Part shown: one piece after another, positions 8,167 through 17,391 of the stretch
Layout of the letters: every line of letters begins with the position of its first letter
Numbering within the stretch: the stretch's first letter is position 1
Assembly (NCBI GenBank): GCA_015654925.1
Contig: JAATFX010000021.1
Coordinates: 1 to 64,000, forward strand
Reading direction: 5' to 3'
DNA: 64,000 bases
DNA from: Enterobacterales bacterium
GTDB taxonomy: Bacteria; Pseudomonadota; Gammaproteobacteria; Enterobacterales; Enterobacteriaceae
Notes under the pieces: model-generated
Seen by the model: the letters and a program-made list of their open reading frames with translations, nothing else
What the model was told of the DNA's origin: nothing
Databases searched by the model: none
Program-made: the position numbers and the translations under genes

Positions 8167-9192
8167 ATGATAAAACGCGCGACTGTGTCTGATGTTGCCG
8201 CTCTGGCCCAGGTCTCTTCGGCGACCGTCTCCAATGTGCTGGGGAACCGGCCGGGCAAGGTCTCGGCGAAAACCCGCCAACGCGTGCTGGCAGCCATTAA
8301 AACCCTTAATTATACCTACAACGAAACCGCCGCGACCTTACGCAGCAATCGTTCCAATATTATCGGCCTGGTGATCCATGACCTTAATAATCCCTACTAC
8401 ACCGAGCTGATTGCTAAAATCAACCGCCGGCTGGCCGAACATGGCTACGCCACCATTTTGGCCTGCTCCAACGAAAACCTGGAAAGCCAGCAAAGTTATT
8501 TGCAATTAATGCAGCGCCATAATGTCCTGGCGATCCTCCTTTGCCCCACCTGGGATACCACGGCCGAGCATATCGAGGCCTGGAACGCCATGAGCCCCAC
8601 CATTACCTTTTTGCGCCCGGTGGCCTCGATGGACGTTGATTTTATCGGCATCGATAATTATCAGGCCGCCTATGATATCACCAGTAAACTTATCGCCGAC
8701 GGTCACCGGCATCTGGCTTTTATCGGCGGTAATCTGCGATCGCGGCTGCGCCGCCAGCGAATCCAGGGCTGGAAGGATGCCCACGAGGATGCCGGGCTGG
8801 CGTACCTGGACGGGCGGATTATCGACTGCGCCTCCAGCATGAGCGCGGGTTCGGCCGCGGCCTTGGGGTTATTAACCACGGATGCCAATCTGAGCGCGCT
8901 GGTTTGCTATCAGGACGTGGTGGCCTTCGGGGCGATGAACGCCATCCAGTATCTGGGCAAAAAACCGGGCCAGGATATCGCGGTAACCGGCTTTGACGGG
9001 CTCAGCGACGCCGAAGGATGGCTGCCGTCGTTAACCACGGCCGAAGTGAATATCGGCGAACTGACCGATCATATCGTTACCCGCCTGGTGGAGCGCCTGG
9101 GCAATACGGCGAAATCGTCCCAGGTCATGTTATTGCATGCCTGCATCCACTGGCGCAATTCCACCCGCATCCGACCCACGGCCGGGGCGTGA
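8167..9192 (+). CDS. LacI-family transcriptional regulator of the PTS module
   Basis: The 341-residue protein has an N-terminal helix-turn-helix (TVSDVAALAQVSSATVSNVL, about residues 6-25) and hinge (LRSNRSNIIGLV), then a periplasmic-binding-protein-like effector domain (FDGLSDAEGWLPSLTT). The start has AGGGAG upstream. It lies at the 3' end of the PTS operon and is probably cotranscribed. The CG-centred palindromes at 4294 and 4419 are its likely operators, giving autoregulation and control of both divergent operons. The hinge and N-terminus resemble MalI more than LacI. The ligand is unknown, probably the phosphorylated PTS substrate. Confidence 0.88.
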   Translation: MIKRATVSDVAALAQVSSATVSNVLGNRPGKVSAKTRQRVLAAIKTLNYTYNETAATLRSNRSNIIGLVIHDLNNPYYTELIAKINRRLAEHGYATILACSNENLESQQSYLQLMQRHNVLAILLCPTWDTTAEHIEAWNAMSPTITFLRPVASMDVDFIGIDNYQAAYDITSKLIADGHRHLAFIGGNLRSRLRRQRIQGWKDAHEDAGLAYLDGRIIDCASSMSAGSAAALGLLTTDANLSALVCYQDVVAFGAMNAIQYLGKKPGQDIAVTGFDGLSDAEGWLPSLTTAEVNIGELTDHIVTRLVERLGNTAKSSQVMLLHACIHWRNSTRIRPTAGA

Positions 9193-9768
9193 CTCCCTTC
9201 ACTTATCCGTCCTAATCCATTCCGCGCATTCATTATGCCTAATATAGCGTTTGGCGGGCCGGTACCGGGTCGCCATCATGGTCGGACGCTGCTTTTTGGG
9301 CGCCATTGCCGGCAACTCTTCCCTGGCGGCCGCGGCCATTGAAACGTTAGCGGCGGATGGGATTAATCACTTACTTTATTTAAGGATAAATTCTGCGGCA
9401 ATATAATTTTCCGAGGATGTTATTATGCGTTTTTTTCATATTAGTTAGTAATCTTTCCTATTGCCAATATTTTACGGCAAGCATAGTTATTATTCGGCAT
9501 TGAATAGCATAAATATGTGTTTGCGGTATTAATCATCCTTAATTCAACGGAGCTACCGGCCTTGCGCTTAGCGTACCTGGCGCGTAACGGGTCTGCCGGC
9601 ACCATTTTTTAACATTTGACTCTTTATATTAACTTTTAAGAAAACTATTGCATAAATAAATATAACACCACGATTTTAATTGATGCTAAATTCGGCTCTC
9701 AATTTTATTCCGTCATTGTGTAATTCCATTATTGGGGTTCTATTTATATTGCTGGGGATGGTTAATCG
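9193..9768. other. Intergenic stretch, 576 bases, no supported gene
   Basis: The first 210 bases are GC-rich. They hold only a 42-codon open frame at 9278-9406 (start MVGRCF, Ala-rich) with no clear ribosome site or recognised family; it could be a gene relic or chance. From about 9407 the sequence becomes AT-rich and presumably contains the promoter of the Opp-type operon. A TTGACT near 9616 is the best -35-like hexamer, but no well-spaced -10 could be assigned. Confidence 0.5.
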
Positions 9769-11397
9769 ATGTCATTAAAAACAAAAAACCGCAGGACTTC
9801 TTTAAGCCGGGCTTTGGCGGCATGCTTACCGCTACTGGTTATTTCCGGCGGTCTGGCGCTGGCGCAACGCGCCGATGCCGCCGGCGAAGCCAAGGTATTA
9901 ACCATCGGGCTGGCCGAGCAATCGCAATGTATCGATCCGCAGCAAGATAATTATGGCTATGCGGCCATAGAAGGACGGGGCCTGGTGGATTCCCTGACCG
10001 ACCAGAGTTATGAAGACCCGGCCAAGATTTCCCCGTGGCTGGCGCAATCCTGGCAAATCAACGCCGACGCCACCCGCTACACCTTTCATATCCGCAAAGA
10101 TGTTACTTTCAGCGACGGCAGCAAGCTGAATGCGCCGATAATCAAGGCCAATTTCGATGCCATTACCAACATACCCGGCGCCGCGGGCGCGTCCTATTTT
10201 AAAGGCGTCAAATCCATCAAGGCCCTTGACGACTATACCCTGGAGATTGAATTCGAGCAGCCGAACGTGCCGTTCCTGGCCGCCACGTCCACCGGCGAGC
10301 TGGGCATCGTCGCGGCGGCAACCTTGGCCAAATCCCCCGAAGAACGCTGCCATGCGGGCGTCATAGGGTCCGGCCCCTTCGTGCTTGACAGCGTCAAGCT
10401 CAATGAGAAAACCGAACTGGTCAAGCGCCAGGGCTACGCCTGGCCTTCATCCCAGCGCAAGCATACCGGGGACGCTTATCTCGATCGCGTCATTTACCGC
10501 ATTATCCCGGAATCAACGGTACGGACCGGGGCGCTCAGAAGCCACCAGGTCAATATTATCCAGGCCACCGGCTATGACGATGCCGAACCGCTCGCCAAGG
10601 AAGGGTTTCCGCTGGAGAAGATTGAATCCCTGGGCACCGCCGTAAATCTGCTGATTAATACCTCGCGCGGCATCCTGGCCGATGAACGGGTGCGCCAGGC
10701 GTTCAGTAAAGCCATTAATCGGCAAGAAGTGGTCGATCTGGCGTTCTCCGGTTACAAAATCCCGGCCACCGGCGTGCTCACGCGTAAGACCCCGGGTTAC
10801 CTCGATCAGAGCGCCCTGCTGGCCTTCGATCTCAACGGCGCGAACGCCTTGCTCGACCAGGCGGGCTGGGAAAAAAGCGCCGACGGGGTCCGCGTCAAGG
10901 ACGGCAAGCCGTTGCGGATCACCGTGTCCTTCTATGCCGCTCCGGTTAACCAGGCGTTCCTTGAAGTGGTCCAGCAACAGGTGCGCGATGCGGGGTTCGA
11001 TCTCCGGCTGCGGCCCCTGACCGGCGGCGCGTATGACGAGACGCTGCTGGCGGGCGACTACGATCTGCATCGCTGGGAGTGGTCATTGGGCGACCCCGAC
11101 GTTTTGCGCCAGCTCTATTCCACCAAGGCGCTCAATCGGTTCAGATTATCGACGCCCAATCAATTGGACGGCCCGCTGGACGCCCAGCGCGCCACCACCG
11201 ACCCGGCCGAGCGCAAAAAGCTGACGGATGAGGTGCAGAAAATCATCCTGCAACGGGCTTACGCGGTGCCGGTGTTTTTCACCCAGGAGCTGTGGTCGAA
11301 CGACGGCACCGTACGCAATCTGGAATGGGGCGGACCGGGCGCCGGCTCCACCAGCCAGATTCTTTATGATGTGACCCTGGCGCCGGCCGCGAAGTAG
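9769..11397 (+). CDS. ABC transporter substrate-binding protein, peptide/nickel (SBP_bac_5) family
   Basis: This is a 542-residue exported binding protein. The N-terminus has a basic stretch and hydrophobic core ending in ADAA at about residue 38, a signal peptide. The mature part shows family-5 features: LTIGLAEQ at its start, PWLAQSWQINADATRYTFHIRKDVTFSDG, and a C-terminal RAYAVPVFF. It should capture a ligand in the periplasm for the two permeases and fused ATPase encoded next. Family-5 proteins bind oligopeptides, nickel chelates, opines and other small molecules. The neighbouring monooxygenase and flavin reductase suggest an organosulfur or amine-type ligand. Start chosen for GGGGA eight bases upstream. 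Confidence 0.88.
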   Translation: MSLKTKNRRTSLSRALAACLPLLVISGGLALAQRADAAGEAKVLTIGLAEQSQCIDPQQDNYGYAAIEGRGLVDSLTDQSYEDPAKISPWLAQSWQINADATRYTFHIRKDVTFSDGSKLNAPIIKANFDAITNIPGAAGASYFKGVKSIKALDDYTLEIEFEQPNVPFLAATSTGELGIVAAATLAKSPEERCHAGVIGSGPFVLDSVKLNEKTELVKRQGYAWPSSQRKHTGDAYLDRVIYRIIPESTVRTGALRSHQVNIIQATGYDDAEPLAKEGFPLEKIESLGTAVNLLINTSRGILADERVRQAFSKAINRQEVVDLAFSGYKIPATGVLTRKTPGYLDQSALLAFDLNGANALLDQAGWEKSADGVRVKDGKPLRITVSFYAAPVNQAFLEVVQQQVRDAGFDLRLRPLTGGAYDETLLAGDYDLHRWEWSLGDPDVLRQLYSTKALNRFRLSTPNQLDGPLDAQRATTDPAERKKLTDEVQKIILQRAYAVPVFFTQELWSNDGTVRNLEWGGPGAGSTSQILYDVTLAPAAK

Positions 11398-11402
11398 CAT
11401 AA

Positions 11403-12380
11403 GTGAATATGATGACGCCTTTTATCTTGAAACGGGTGGCGCACGCCGTCGGCGTACTCTGGGCGACCTTTACCGCCGCTTTCCTGCTGTTGTATATCCT
11501 GCCGGGAGATGCCGCGCTGAGCAAAATGAACCTCGGCGCCGGCGGCAGCGGTTTCTCAGTGGAGGCGCTGGCCAAAATGCGCGCCGATATGGGCCTGGAC
11601 CGCCCGGCCTGGCAGCAATATATCCAGGCATTATGGCACGCGCTGCACGGCGACTTCGGCGTATCGGTCCAAACCGGGCAGGACGCGCTGCGGATGTTCG
11701 CCACGGGTATCCCCGAGACGCTCAAACTGGCCGCGCTGGCGCTGTTGCTGGGCCTGGCGCTGGGTAGCGGCATCGCATTGCTGGGGGCCTATACGCGTTC
11801 GTCCGCGGTGCGCGCCGTCGTATCATGGCTGCCCGTGGTGGGTGTATCGATACCCTCGTTCTGGATTGGGCTGATTTTCCTGCAAATCTTCTCGTTTGAG
11901 TTCAAATGGCTGCCGGGCATGGGCAATGACGGGCTGGCCAGCCTGGTGCTACCGGCAACCGTACTGGCCATCCCCACCGCCGCGCTTATTGCGCAAATCC
12001 TGTCGCGCAGCCTGAACGCTATTTTGCCGTCCGCCTACATCATCACGGCGAAAGGGCACGGCGCCAGCCGGCTGCGCCGGCTGCTAAGCCACGCGCTGCG
12101 CAATGCCGTTATCCCGGTGGTGACGGCGCTGGGCATGACCACCGGCAATCTGATCGCCGGTTCGGTGGTGGTCGAGACGGTATTTTCCCGTTCCGGCATC
12201 GGCCTGCTGACGGTCAAGGCCGTGCTGTTCCAGGATACGCCCATCGTGCTGGTGGCGGTATTGTTCGCCGCGACGGTGTTTGTCATCGCCAACCTCCTGG
12301 TGGACATTCTTTATCCGTTTATCGACCCGCGCATTGAAATCGGCGTGCGCCGGCCGAAAATAATGGGCCCTACCCTATGA
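11403..12380 (+). CDS. ABC transporter permease, DppB/OppB type
   Basis: This is a 325-residue inner-membrane protein with six predicted hydrophobic segments. Typical features are FILKRVAHAVGVLW at the N-terminus, LLYILPGD, the PSFWIGLIFL segment and the EAA-type loop AKGHGASRLRRLLSHALRNAVIPVVT. It pairs with the next permease to form the channel. The start is a GTG at 11403; ATGs at 11409 and 11412 are alternatives with equally weak ribosome sites. Overlaps the next gene by four bases. Confidence 0.9.
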   Translation: MNMMTPFILKRVAHAVGVLWATFTAAFLLLYILPGDAALSKMNLGAGGSGFSVEALAKMRADMGLDRPAWQQYIQALWHALHGDFGVSVQTGQDALRMFATGIPETLKLAALALLLGLALGSGIALLGAYTRSSAVRAVVSWLPVVGVSIPSFWIGLIFLQIFSFEFKWLPGMGNDGLASLVLPATVLAIPTAALIAQILSRSLNAILPSAYIITAKGHGASRLRRLLSHALRNAVIPVVTALGMTTGNLIAGSVVVETVFSRSGIGLLTVKAVLFQDTPIVLVAVLFAATVFVIANLLVDILYPFIDPRIEIGVRRPKIMGPTL

Positions 12381-13294
12381 GCAATCTTTCTTTGTCGGAT
12401 GCCGCCGGGCGCAGCCCGTCCGATGCGCCCCCGGCCGCCGCGGCATATGGCGGATCTTATCGTCGTCCGGGTTCGGCCCTGGCCCGCGCCATAGTTGCCC
12501 AGCCTGGATTATGCGTGGCGATCCTGGTACTGCTGGCCGTCTTTTTCGCGGCTCTGTTTCCCGATGTCCTGACGGCCTACAACCCGATCCGCGGCCAGGG
12601 AGGCGCCCGGCTCAAGCCCCCCAGCCTGGAGCATTTTTTCGGCACCGACCATATGGGCCGCGATTTGTATGCGCGGGTGGTTTACGGCACGCGGCAATCC
12701 CTGCAGGCCGTCGTGCTGGCCGTCGGCGTCGGCATGGCCGCGGGCTGCGCCATCGGCCTGTTCGCCGGTTACGTGGGCCGCTGGGTGGACGATATTCTCA
12801 TGCGGCTGATGGACGTCCTGCTCTCGGTGCCCATGATTTTGATTTCGCTGGCCATCATCAATGCCCTGGGGTTCGGCATGGTCAATATCGCCATCGCGGT
12901 GGGCATCGGCAGCATCGCCGGGTTCGCCCGCGTCACCCGCTCCCAGGTGCTCGGCATCCGCTCCACCGCCTATGTGGAAGCCGCAATATTCGCCGGTATC
13001 AGCCAGGGCCGGGTGCTGGTTAAACATATTATCCCCAACGCGCTGGGCCCGGTGATCGTACTGGCCACGCTTGAACTGGGCTGGGCCATCCTGAGCGTTT
13101 CCGCATTGAGTTTCCTGGGATTCGGCCCGCCGCCGCCCACCCCTGAATGGGGGCAGCTGGTGGCCGGCGGCCGCGATTATATGACCACGGCCTGGTGGCT
13201 CACCGCCCTGCCCGGACTGGTGATTTTATTGACCGTATTGGCCGCCAACCGCGTCGCCCAGGCCTTGGCGGGACGCAGGGTAATTAATTTATGA
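12377..13294 (+). CDS. ABC transporter permease, DppC/OppC type
   Basis: The 305-residue permease has the OppC N-terminal extension, FFGTDHMGRDLYARVVYGTRQSL (family motif FGTDxxGRD), the loop EAAIFAGISQGRVLVKHIIPNA contacting the ATPase, and LSFLGFGPPPPTPEWG near the C-terminus. It forms a heterodimer with the DppB-type subunit. ATGA overlaps at both ends place it firmly within the operon. Confidence 0.92.
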   Translation: MSNLSLSDAAGRSPSDAPPAAAAYGGSYRRPGSALARAIVAQPGLCVAILVLLAVFFAALFPDVLTAYNPIRGQGGARLKPPSLEHFFGTDHMGRDLYARVVYGTRQSLQAVVLAVGVGMAAGCAIGLFAGYVGRWVDDILMRLMDVLLSVPMILISLAIINALGFGMVNIAIAVGIGSIAGFARVTRSQVLGIRSTAYVEAAIFAGISQGRVLVKHIIPNALGPVIVLATLELGWAILSVSALSFLGFGPPPPTPEWGQLVAGGRDYMTTAWWLTALPGLVILLTVLAANRVAQALAGRRVINL

Positions 13295-14997
13295 CGCAGC
13301 AATCACCCGATATCCGCGCGGACCGGACCGCTGCGGCGACGCTATCGCCGGACGCCGTCCTGCGCATCCAGGACCTGTACATCGACTATGCGGCGCGCGG
13401 CCAGGTATTCCCGGCCATCCGCGGCGTGTCCTTCGATGTGGCGCCGGGGGAAGTGGTCGCCCTGGTGGGGGAATCCGGGTCGGGTAAAAGCACGCTGGCG
13501 CTGTCCGCCCTGGGGATGTTGCCCGATACGGCGCGGATTAGCCGCGGTTCTATTACGTTAGCCGGGCACGCATTGGCCGGACACGGTTCGAACGGACTTG
13601 ACGAACGGGCGGCCAATGGCATTCGCGGCCGGGACGCCGGGTGGATACCCCAGGACCCGATGACGGCATTGAACCCGCTGCACCGCATCGGCAGGCAGGT
13701 GGCGGAGCCGTTGGTCATCCATCGCCTGCTGGATCGCGGCGAAATCGACGACAAGGTGGTCGCGCTGCTCGCGCGGGTTCATATCCCGGACCCGGCGGTC
13801 CGGGCGCGGCAATTTCCCCACGAGCTGTCCGGCGGCATGCGCCAACGCGTCCTGATCGCCGCGGCCATCGGTCCGGGGCCAAAACTGATCGTGGCCGACG
13901 AGCCGACCACGGCGCTGGATGTCACGGTGCAAAAGGCCATCCTGGACGATATCGACGCCCTGGTGGCCGACACCGGCATGGCGATGCTGCTTATCACCCA
14001 CGATCTCGGCGTGGCGGCCGACAGGGCGGATCGCATTATTGTGTTAAAGGAAGGCAAGATTGTCGAACAAGGCGGCGCGCTGCAAATCATGACGCGGCCG
14101 CGGCACGACTATACCCGGCGACTGCTCGCCAACGCTCCCGGCCTGTCGGCGCGCCGCCGTCCCGCGCCACAGCCGGCGCAGCCAGCGCCTGCGCCCGCCG
14201 GCGCCCCGCTGCTGGCGCTGCGGGGCGTATCCCATGCTTTTGTTTCAGATCGCGGCGCCAGGGGCGAGCATCGGGTGCAGGCGGTGGACGACGTCAGCCT
14301 GGATGTGCCCCAGGGCAAGACGCTGGCGGTAGTGGGCGAATCCGGTTCGGGAAAATCCACCAGCGCGCGCATCGCCCTGGGCCTGACGGCGCCCGATAGC
14401 GGCAGCGTCTGGTTTGAAGGCGTCGATATCCGCCGCCTGGACCGGGCCGGCATCAGGCGAATGCGCCGCCTGGTGCAGCCTATCTACCAAAACCCCGTGG
14501 CGTCGTTCGATCCGCGCTTTACGGTAGCCGATCTGATCGGCGAGCCGCTAATCGGCTTCGGATTGGGCGATAAAACCCGCCGGCGCCGGCGCATCCGGGA
14601 GCTGATGGAGCAAGTCAGCCTGCCGCAGCCGCTGCTCGGCCGTTATCCGGCGGAGCTGTCCGGCGGCCAGTTGCAGCGGGTGGCCATCGCCCGGGCGCTG
14701 GCCCCGGAACCCGCCCTATTGATCTGCGATGAACCGGTTTCAGCGCTGGATGTGTCGATCCAGGCGCAAATCCTGGATTTGCTGGCCAGCCTGCAGGCCT
14801 CCCACGGCCTGAGTTACCTGTTTATTACCCACGATCTGGCCGTGGTCAGGCAAATGGCCGACCGCGTCGTCGTCATGAAAGCGGGCCGCATCGTCGAGTC
14901 CGGCCCCGTTGACGATATTTTCACCCACCCGCGCCACGAATACACGCGGCTGCTGCTGGCTTCCATCCCCGGCAGGGCCGCGAGGACCCCATTATGA
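13291..14997 (+). CDS. Fused dual ATP-binding protein of an Opp/Dpp-type ABC transporter
   Basis: The 568-residue protein fuses the DppD-like and DppF-like ATPases in one chain. Each half carries a Walker A GESGSGKS (near residues 64 and 352), an ABC signature (LSGGMRQR and LSGGQLQR), Walker B (ADEPTTALD and CDEPVSALD) and an H-loop (LLITHDLG and LFITHDLA). A Pro/Ala-rich linker at about 290-305 separates them. It powers the importer. The fused form is common in Opp-type systems of Proteobacteria. It overlaps the next gene by four bases. Confidence 0.92.
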   Translation: MTQQSPDIRADRTAAATLSPDAVLRIQDLYIDYAARGQVFPAIRGVSFDVAPGEVVALVGESGSGKSTLALSALGMLPDTARISRGSITLAGHALAGHGSNGLDERAANGIRGRDAGWIPQDPMTALNPLHRIGRQVAEPLVIHRLLDRGEIDDKVVALLARVHIPDPAVRARQFPHELSGGMRQRVLIAAAIGPGPKLIVADEPTTALDVTVQKAILDDIDALVADTGMAMLLITHDLGVAADRADRIIVLKEGKIVEQGGALQIMTRPRHDYTRRLLANAPGLSARRRPAPQPAQPAPAPAGAPLLALRGVSHAFVSDRGARGEHRVQAVDDVSLDVPQGKTLAVVGESGSGKSTSARIALGLTAPDSGSVWFEGVDIRRLDRAGIRRMRRLVQPIYQNPVASFDPRFTVADLIGEPLIGFGLGDKTRRRRRIRELMEQVSLPQPLLGRYPAELSGGQLQRVAIARALAPEPALLICDEPVSALDVSIQAQILDLLASLQASHGLSYLFITHDLAVVRQMADRVVVMKAGRIVESGPVDDIFTHPRHEYTRLLLASIPGRAARTPL

Positions 14998-16022
14998 CCG
15001 AAAGACCGGACTTGCCCGCGGCGCGCCCTGCGCATTTTTTTCGCCCCGCCTGCGCGGCCGCGCTCGATATCCATGAGGCTTGCCAGGAGGTGGCGCTAAC
15101 CGCCGCGGCCGATCCGGCCGCCGCCGTGCGCCAAATCAATGACATCATTGCGCGCCGGGTGTTGGGCCTGCAATTGCCCGATGACCGGCAGATTGCCGGA
15201 TGGTCATGGCCGGCCCCGCCGGGGGATACCCGTTTACCCGACGGCGCATTGGCCGCCGCGGCGAGCGGGGAACTGCTGGAGATCCACGGCCGGCAACGGT
15301 TTCGCGCCGGCCCGCACGCCGACGGCGGAGCCATCGCCCTGGTGCGGGATAAAGAGGCCGCCAACGGGGGATATATCGTCGCGCTGAATGCCGCCGCCAT
15401 CCGTCATGGCGAGCCGATTTTCGGCCGCGACGGCTTTCGGATCGCCGAAATAGCCATTACGCAACCGCAGCCGTTTACCGCGTTTGAGAAAGTGGACGCC
15501 CACCGCTGGCAATCCGCCCTGGACCGCGCCGTATTGGTGGAGGAACTGCTGCATGCCGCGCTGGATTACGGCATTTTGCACGAATTCTCCGCGGCGGCGC
15601 ATGTGCATCTGACTACCCGCACCCGGCCCTGGCAAGGGCAGGCGCTGGACAAGGCCACCAACGATCCCCACCTGGTCCGGCGTTATGGCGAATATGTCGC
15701 CACCCGGCACGCCCTGGAAGAATTACTGGCGCAGGCCCGCGGCGCGGTCGCCGCCGCCGGTTCAGCGGACGACGCTGCGCATCGCCGCCAGGCCAGGGAC
15801 GCGGTGGCGGCCGCGCGCACTTTTGCCGCCCTGGCGGGACGGGCGATTATCAACGGTACGCTGGAGCTGCTCGGCGCCGGCGCCACCAGCCAGCGCTATG
15901 GCTTTGATGTGTTCTGGCGCGATTTTACCGCCCATGGGGTAACCCACCTCCCTTACTGGCCCGCGGAAGTTATCGGTCGCGATCTGGTGGTTAATCTCCA
16001 ACGGGAGAAATACTATGAGTAA
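14994..16022 (+). CDS. Divergent acyl-CoA dehydrogenase-fold flavoprotein
   Basis: This is a 342-residue protein, short for the family. The C-terminal half matches the helical acyl-CoA dehydrogenase domain: DRAVLVEELLHAALDYGI, then an Ala-rich helix, GTLELLGAG and FDVFWRDFTAHGVTHLP. The N-terminal half is weak and lacks a clear flavin-binding stretch. DszC/SfnB-type members are reduced-flavin monooxygenases rather than true dehydrogenases, and the adjacent DszA/NtaA-type gene and SsuE favour that role. It could alternatively be a non-catalytic partner of the second paralogue at 17388. Overlaps both neighbours, so translation is coupled. Confidence 0.65.
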   Translation: MTERPDLPAARPAHFFRPACAAALDIHEACQEVALTAAADPAAAVRQINDIIARRVLGLQLPDDRQIAGWSWPAPPGDTRLPDGALAAAASGELLEIHGRQRFRAGPHADGGAIALVRDKEAANGGYIVALNAAAIRHGEPIFGRDGFRIAEIAITQPQPFTAFEKVDAHRWQSALDRAVLVEELLHAALDYGILHEFSAAAHVHLTTRTRPWQGQALDKATNDPHLVRRYGEYVATRHALEELLAQARGAVAAAGSADDAAHRRQARDAVAAARTFAALAGRAIINGTLELLGAGATSQRYGFDVFWRDFTAHGVTHLPYWPAEVIGRDLVVNLQREKYYE

Positions 16023-17391
16023 CAAACAGATGCATATCAACGTCAATATCCTCAGCTCCGGTTCCCACGGCGCCAGCTGGCGCTCGCCGCTGGGCAACCC
16101 GCTAGGCTATATCCAGATCGAACACTATCAGCGGATTGCCCAAATCGCCGAACGGGGCAAACTGGATGCCGTATTCCTGGCCGATGCGCTGGCCATCGCC
16201 TTCGATCCCAAGACCAACCCCAGCTGGGCGCTCGACCCGGCGGTGATTGTCGCCGGCATGGCGGCGGCGACGCGGCGCATCGGTTTTATCGCCACCGCGT
16301 CGACCACCTTTTCGCACCCTTATAATATTGCGCGCACCTTCTCCTCCCTCGATCACGTCTCCCATGGCCGCGTCGGCTGGAATGTCGTCACCACCTATGA
16401 CGAACGCGCCGCCGGCAATTTTGGCGCGCGTAATCTGCCCAAGCATGCGGACCGCTACGCCCGCGCCGCGGAGTTTGTGGATGTGGTGCAAGCGCTGTGG
16501 GATAGCTGGGAAGACGACGCGCTGGTGCTCGATCGCGCGGCGGGACGGTTCGCCGATCCCGCCAAAATCCACGCCATCAACCACAACCGGGCCCATTTTT
16601 CCGTGACCGGCCCGCTGCAAATCCCCCGCTCGCCGCAAGGCAGGCCGGTACTGGTGCAGGCCGGCAGTTCGGAACAGGGAAGGGATTTGGCGGCGCGCTA
16701 TGCCGAAGCGGTATTTAGCGTGCAGCAAGACCTGGACGAGGCTAAAGCCTATTACGCCGATGTCAAACGCCGGGCGGCGGCGTATGGCCGCGATCCGGCG
16801 GCCATCAGCATCCTGCCGGGGCTGTTTGTGATCGTGGCGGCCACCGAAGCCGAAGCCCGGCAAAGGCGTAAGGCGCTGGATGAATTGGCGGGCGAAGACA
16901 GCCTGTTGGCGCGTTTCGCCGGGCAACTGGGGCTGGACGCCGCCGAACTCGATCTCGACCGGCCCTTTCCCGAAAAATTGCTCGCGCAGGTGGAGAACTA
17001 CATGGGCACGCGGGGCTTTGTCGAAGCGACGCTGTCGCTGGCCCGCAATCAGGCGCTGACGGTGCGCGATATCATCGCCAGCGGCGGCGGCGCGCATCGG
17101 CTGGTGGTCGGCAGCCCGCGGCAAATCGCCGATACCATGGAACATTGGGTGAACGAAGGGGCGGCCGATGGCTTTAATATCATGTGCGATGTTTTTCCGT
17201 CCGGCCTGGAGTCTTTTGTCGATCTGGTGGTGCCCGAACTGCAACAGCGCGGCCTGTTCAGGCGCGAGTATAGCGGCAGCACGCTGCGCGAGCATTACGC
17301 CCTGCCCCGGCCGCCAAGCGCATTCGCCGGCGAATCCCTGCCCGCCCGGCCCGACGAGAGCAATAACGGACTCTGGGAGGTGGCCCTATGA
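16015..17391 (+). CDS. FMN-dependent monooxygenase, NtaA/SnaA/DszA family
   Basis: The 458-residue luciferase-like enzyme shows the NtaA/DszA subgroup pattern: HGASWRSPLGNP near the N-terminus, AERGKLDAVFLAD, the SHPYNIARTFSSLDHVSHGRVGWNVVTT block, and GFNIMCDVFP near the end. Such enzymes use FMNH2 from a separate reductase, here most likely SsuE at 19748, to oxygenate a C-S or C-N bond, as in dibenzothiophene sulfone, nitrilotriacetate or alkyl sulfone breakdown. The substrate cannot be read from sequence. Overlaps the preceding gene by eight bases and the next by four. Confidence 0.88.
   Translation: MSNKQMHINVNILSSGSHGASWRSPLGNPLGYIQIEHYQRIAQIAERGKLDAVFLADALAIAFDPKTNPSWALDPAVIVAGMAAATRRIGFIATASTTFSHPYNIARTFSSLDHVSHGRVGWNVVTTYDERAAGNFGARNLPKHADRYARAAEFVDVVQALWDSWEDDALVLDRAAGRFADPAKIHAINHNRAHFSVTGPLQIPRSPQGRPVLVQAGSSEQGRDLAARYAEAVFSVQQDLDEAKAYYADVKRRAAAYGRDPAAISILPGLFVIVAATEAEARQRRKALDELAGEDSLLARFAGQLGLDAAELDLDRPFPEKLLAQVENYMGTRGFVEATLSLARNQALTVRDIIASGGGAHRLVVGSPRQIADTMEHWVNEGAADGFNIMCDVFPSGLESFVDLVVPELQQRGLFRREYSGSTLREHYALPRPPSAFAGESLPARPDESNNGLWEVAL

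Noticed and set aside
16102..17295. 397-residue minus-strand open frame
   Set aside because: Antisense to the FMN monooxygenase, which has strong family motifs; a by-product of GC-rich codon use.
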